The position numbers were made by a program, and so were the translations under genes. The notes under the pieces are model-generated. The model did no database searches and was not told the origin of the DNA. It saw nothing but the letters and a program-made list of their open reading frames with translations. Shown one piece after another: positions 39,901 through 45,900 of a DNA stretch of 64,000 bases. The DNA is from Sarcophilus harrisii (lineage: Eukaryota > Chordata > Mammalia > Dasyuromorphia > Dasyuridae): the NCBI RefSeq assembly GCF_902635505.1, contig NC_045430.1:273912681-273976680 (forward strand), given 5' to 3'. Positions within the stretch are counted from its first letter, which is position 1. Every line of letters starts with the position of its first letter.

Positions 39901-42900
39901 ACCCTTTTTCCAGCTAAAAAAGGAGGTAGAGAGGGGGCACTGAGGTCAAAGGAAACAGAAAGCAACAAACCCACCAAATATTTCCAAAGCTCTTTAAAGC
40001 TATCTTTTTCATTTAAGAACTTAGCTTTTCTTTACTCAAATGCAAGTGTAAGGAACATTATCATTCCTCCAGGAAAACAGGAAGGTAATATCCTACTGCT
40101 CTGGTCAAATTGCATTATTTTACAGCCAAATGCTACATGAGAATAGAATAGTTCCAACATTGCATTTGTCACGCCATTCATAACCCTTGCATTGGAGACT
40201 CTTCTGATACAAAAGGTCCAGATTTACTTTCAAGGTCATTCAGATTAGTAGGATCAGAAGGGCATTGGAGGTATGGGCTCACTCCCTTTAATATTATATT
40301 CCCCTCCTCCTCAAGTGCACCTCTGACCACTTGCCTGTAAAATAATTGTATGAAATTATTTAGGAATTTTTCCAATTTAAACATGATTGTGCTTCCAATA
40401 ATGGAAACCTATTTCATGTTTCACTTGAGAGATAATGATGTCAGCCTCCAACTCCAGGTGCAGGCTGACCCACGCATAGTTTAGAAAAATAAAGCTTTTA
40501 TCCACCTAGAGACTAGGGTGAATACTAAGAGATAAGTATTTATTTGAATATATTGGGTTGCCTTCTCATGATCTTTCCTTATATTTTCTTATTTCCCACC
40601 TACTCCCCCTACCCCTAGATACTGAGTACATTGATGGGAGAGAGTAATTCAGGCTTATTGTATAGATTTTAATATATTATGAATGCATTTGTAAGACATT
40701 TGGGGGTTGGGGGCCTAGATCTTTTTTTAAATTTTTTATTCTATTTATTATTTTTACTATTTTTTTTCTTTTTCAGAAAGTAAGGATAAATACCTTTTTG
40801 TCCTCAGTTTTCATTTATGATTTCTTGAAATATAGCTCTGAAACATCCGGCTTTTAAAAAGCTCAATGGTGTTTTAAATGGAGCTATTTGACTAATCTTT
40901 AAACTTAAATCATTCTGGCTGTCTCTGAATGGTCAATAATAACTTCTAACTCAAGTCTCTGGGGCTCATTTTTAGGTTTTGTTGACTCGGAGCCAGTGTA
41001 AATAGCAGTTTTCTGTTATGGTCAGAGGTCTTCCTCTCCCACACAGATAATTTTGCAACGAGAAGTTGGGCCATCTTTGGTCTCAATTACCTGAGGGTAT
41101 TCTGCCAAAAGGAATGTAAATTTTGATCACATGAAAACCTCATAAAATGTCTTGGGGTTTATCAGCTAGATTTCTCTCTTAAGGACCCAGCCTTAAACTC
41201 AAACCACTCTGGTTCTCATAGATTGGCCAACAGGACTAGCTTTACATGGTCCCTGGATCCTGATTGCCTCAGAGTAAATGTAAATAGCAATTATGTCTGT
41301 TTTAGCCTTAAAACCAAACCCTAAGGGTCTTTTCCTCCCAAAATTTTTTTTGAGTAGGTAAAAGGGACTATTCTTTGCCTCATTTCTCACCTAGCCTTAA
41401 TCATTGATTTTGCCTTACTTAAAAAGGCCAAGGTTTCCCATTGCATCCAGGACCACTCCCAGTCATCTGGATCTCTATGTGGCCATTGGGCCCTGTGACT
41501 CCGGAAGGAAAGTGAAGCTGGTGACCTTGCACAGATTCCCCCACCCCCCTTCATTTTAATCCAATTCCTTTGCTTGTCATGAAGTCACCTCCCTGATATG
41601 GAGAACGCAGCACAAGCAACAATAACGCCCAGCCCTGAGTCACTGAATGGGTGTTGCCTCAGACAAACTGAACCTGGAGAAAACCTTCATTTCCAAAGAT
41701 CTAGGTCATCCCCTGCGTTCTGATCCATCACTTGCTATCTTGACTTTTGTCTTCACCACTGGATTTGGATGACTCTGGAGGAGAGTAAATGAGGCTGATG
41801 ACTTTTTGTAATTCAGCCCCACTTAAATACAATTCATGAGCAAATAAAGATATCACCTGTGATGTAGTTGATTTTCTTCAAGAATGAAGGACAAAAACTT
41901 GTCTCGATATATAAGTATCTGTGACATTTATTTTTAACACAATGTAACTGTCCAAAAGGGCCATTATTGTGAGTGGCTGGTCTATATAAACAGAAATGCA
42001 TAAATGTGGGTACCAGAGCTAAAGTTGGTAAGAAGGGGAAATATATTTTTCTGTTCAACCCAAGGATTATTCCCCAGACCCTGAGAAAATTTGGGTGTAA
42101 CCATGTAGTATTGGCCTAGACTCCTTGATCTGTGACCAAGTCAGTCCAGAGGGAAAATGGGGATCACAGCCCTCCTCAAGGAGTGACTCGGCCTGGGTGT
42201 AAGGAGATTTTGAGAGCTGAGCAGGTCACTACTCCAGATATCATTATCTATATTACTTAGTGGGAATGATCACATAATAAAATTGTAGAATCTTCCTTCC
42301 CACATCTTCTACCCATAATGTCAGATTTTAGACCCAAGATGATTGTTCAGTAAAAAAAAGGTAAAAACCTGGATTCAGAAAACCCTGAATTTAAATTTAA
42401 ATCCTTTCTCTGCTGGTTAATTTGTATGATTTTTAGAGAAATTACCTGATTTTTTTTTCTGGGTCTTAGTTTACTTATCTGTAAAATGAGGGTTTTAAAC
42501 TAAATAGATTTCTTTCTTTTGTTTTTGTTTGTTTTGAAACAAGTAAAATGATTTGTCCAGAATCACAGTTAAATATCTGAGGCAGGATTTGAATTTAGAT
42601 TCTCCTGACTCTAGGGCCAATACTCTATCTCCATTGTATTATATAGCTGCCTACATCTTAGCAACTTTATGGATGGCTTAATAAACACGGCACCCAGTTT
42701 GTGTAACACCAGATCCTGGGGCTCTGCATTATGGGTCATAGACACAATTCTGTATCTTCATCAGTATGTCATTCTTTGGTCACTAAACAAAGATCTAACA
42801 GATGATCAACCGTTAAATTAACCTAAACTCTGTTAGTTATTCTTATCCCCCTTGGTCCATTTTCGGCATCTCTCTTGTCATAATCACTGGAACACCTAAG

Positions 42901-45900
42901 ATTGAGGGCTCCTTTGTATACCTCATTGTCCCATTAATTGGCAAGATCAGAGAATTCCTCCCCAGTGGCTCGGCCTGCTGGTAAGTGAATCTCTTTAACC
43001 TGGATTAGGCTGTTCCTAGCTAGAGTCTCAGAACAGAGTTTCAGCCTCTTGTCAAGATCCTCCTTGAAAGCTTTTCCAGCATGGGAGAACCTACCAGAGG
43101 TTGTTTGCTTTTAGCACTGACCTTTGAGGATCCCTGTGGTCACCTCCCTAACACAAAGTCACATTTGAGGAGATCTCTGTGGAGGTACAAAGATTATGAA
43201 CCATGAACCAAAAAGAGGACTGATAAGGGCACGGGATAAGCTTTTGTGTGGGAAAAGGTGAAGAACTTACAAATTCTAAAGTAGATCAGGCCTTATAGGC
43301 CTGAGTTTCGGCTTCTCCAGAGTCACATGATTTTAGATAAGGCCTGGACTACGTGGCCGAAGAAGCTGTATATCACCTTGTCTACTACATTCCACTGACC
43401 AACTAGGGGAACAGTAGATTTATTGGCCACATAAATCTATGGCCAATCACAACATATAGAGGGTGGGATTTTGGAGGTTCTTTGTCTGAAATGTATAAAA
43501 GCTATAAGCATTTTCAAGGCTCTGGCCCTATCCTGCTGTGAAATTTTGCTTGCAGACCAGGATGGGATCCGCTTCTCGAGATTCTAATAAATAATTCTGC
43601 TTTCTGTGAGTGATCTCTGTAGTAGTCAATTCGGGTAGGTCTTTTTGTCCCAAACACTTTGGACATTCCCACACTATTGGAAGTTATTAATCCCCATAAT
43701 CATTGTGTTTCTATTCTAGATTCCTAAACATGTTCACAAGACTACCCAGATATACCACCCTAAACCTTCAAAACTCTTGTTACCAAACAGTACCGTAGTT
43801 ACAATGAATCCTTTATTACTTCTAAAAGCCGGCAGACAAAGAATTCTGGAGCAGTCCCATTGGATAACAAGCTACACACATGATTTCACAGGTATGGATT
43901 ATCTTTAATGTGAGCAATAAGGAAAAATTACTTTTGGCAGTGCTAGTCTCATCCACTCTTTGTTCATAGCCCTCCCCCCCATTTCTCCATCACACTGAAA
44001 GGATATTGAGGAGGTAATATTTTTAGGTGGGTTGGGAGGAGGTAAAAGATGGGTTTTTATTTGGAGGTATAGTTACCTTTGGGAGGCAGGAATTAGAACT
44101 GATCTTTATTTTGCCTTCCTCATAGTGAGGAATGGTTTTATTTTATTTTTAATTTTATCAGATGGCACATTTGTGAGACAGCATGGCAGAGTAGATAAAA
44201 AGCCAGCCTCAAAGTCAGAAAACCACAGGTTTGAGTCCCACCTTTAACACATTGCCCTAGGTAATCTTCCAAAATTATTGTAAAGCAATTATTGCTGTGC
44301 ATTGGGAAGAAGGAATTTCCTCCCGAGAGTTCCCTATGAATCAGTAAAAACCACAGGTCCAGTCCCATTTTGCTTGGGGACACTTCAATTGGGGAAGTAA
44401 CCCTCAAGGAGTAATTTGCTGCTACTCACCCTATTTTCTAACTAAATAATAAAATCTATAACATTTCCATTAAGGTTTAGGTTCCATTAATCCCTTTCCA
44501 TGTATCGATGTTCATGAAAAAGAGGTAGCCACCTTAATTGACTCACCACCTGTAAGTATTTACATACAACTTTCGGTTATGGTTATTGTGGGGGAGGGAA
44601 TGATCCAGTTGGTGTGGATTCTTTAGGCACTTTGCTTGTCCTGAGGTTTTGCCTCCCTCTAGCCCACTCACTGTTGTTGGTGGTTAAGGGATGTTGGTTC
44701 TCAGCTTTTACCTTGACCCCATCGCCACATTATTATTCTATCTTGACAGTATGGGGTCGGGGAAAAAAACCAGTTCTTTTCTCTGTGCTACTGTAGATCA
44801 GTTCTACTATGCTGGAGCTCTGTTGAATTTATATGGAGTATGGGACATTTAATTTAATTTAATTTTACTGAAAATGTTCATTAATCCTTTCACAAATCCT
44901 TTGAATTGGTGCATGTTTGCATATCTCGGTACAATATCTTACTCTTGGATAAACCAGAACATGTCTTCCTCCCATTAGCCTTAATAAATGAGAGCTGGCT
45001 GTATTACAGCACGGAGCAGACCTCAATAAATATTTGATTGACAACATAAAAAATACTAAGAAAAATGATCAAAGACTAGTACAAAGGCAAGAGTTATATG
45101 ATGTCTAATTGAATTCTTGGTGAAGTAAAACACAACAATCTAGCCCTCCATGGCTTATGTTTTCACCAATGATTTAATAAAAAATGGGGATCCCAAAATG
45201 GGCCCTTTGTGTATCTACAGAAGATTCTAAGGAAAGTTAATAATTTCATGAAAGTTGAATGCAATGAGAAACCAAGTGTCTATATTATGAATCCATGGGA
45301 AAGTGAAAGCAATAATAGTCTAAATTCTCATCCATTACAACATAAAGACTAAGCAATTATTGAAGGAGACTTTAATGATTCATAAAATCTGAGCTGATGG
45401 CGGCTATTCTTCCCCTCTCCCAGCCTTCCTCAGTGTAATTCAGAAGCATATGGTCTCTGAGTGTTAGAAGCAATCTAATGACTGGCCAGCAAATAGCAAC
45501 CATTTTATAAATCATTGATTGAGCTTTCTAATGCCTTCCACAAGGCTTGACCAATCCAGGTGATTCATCCAGTGAAATCTGAAGGCCAAATTGATTATTT
45601 TACCTTCTTCCATCTCAGATTGACATTAAGGGCTTGCACCACAGCTTCTCCCTATGTCTCGCCAAGTACCATCCCCTCGTCCTATTCCATAGAGCCTTGT
45701 GATCATCCAGAACTGAAGTAGTCTTATTTTCTTCAAGAAAGAACTGTACAGTTATATACATTTTACATAAAGAGCCATGTATAAAATAATTACAGAGATG
45801 AGTTAACATTAAATTAGTATTTATTCCTAAGAGGGAAAAAGTTCTACAGCATTATTTCCCATAATCTTGAGTATTACATTTATTGAGGGATGAGCAGGAG

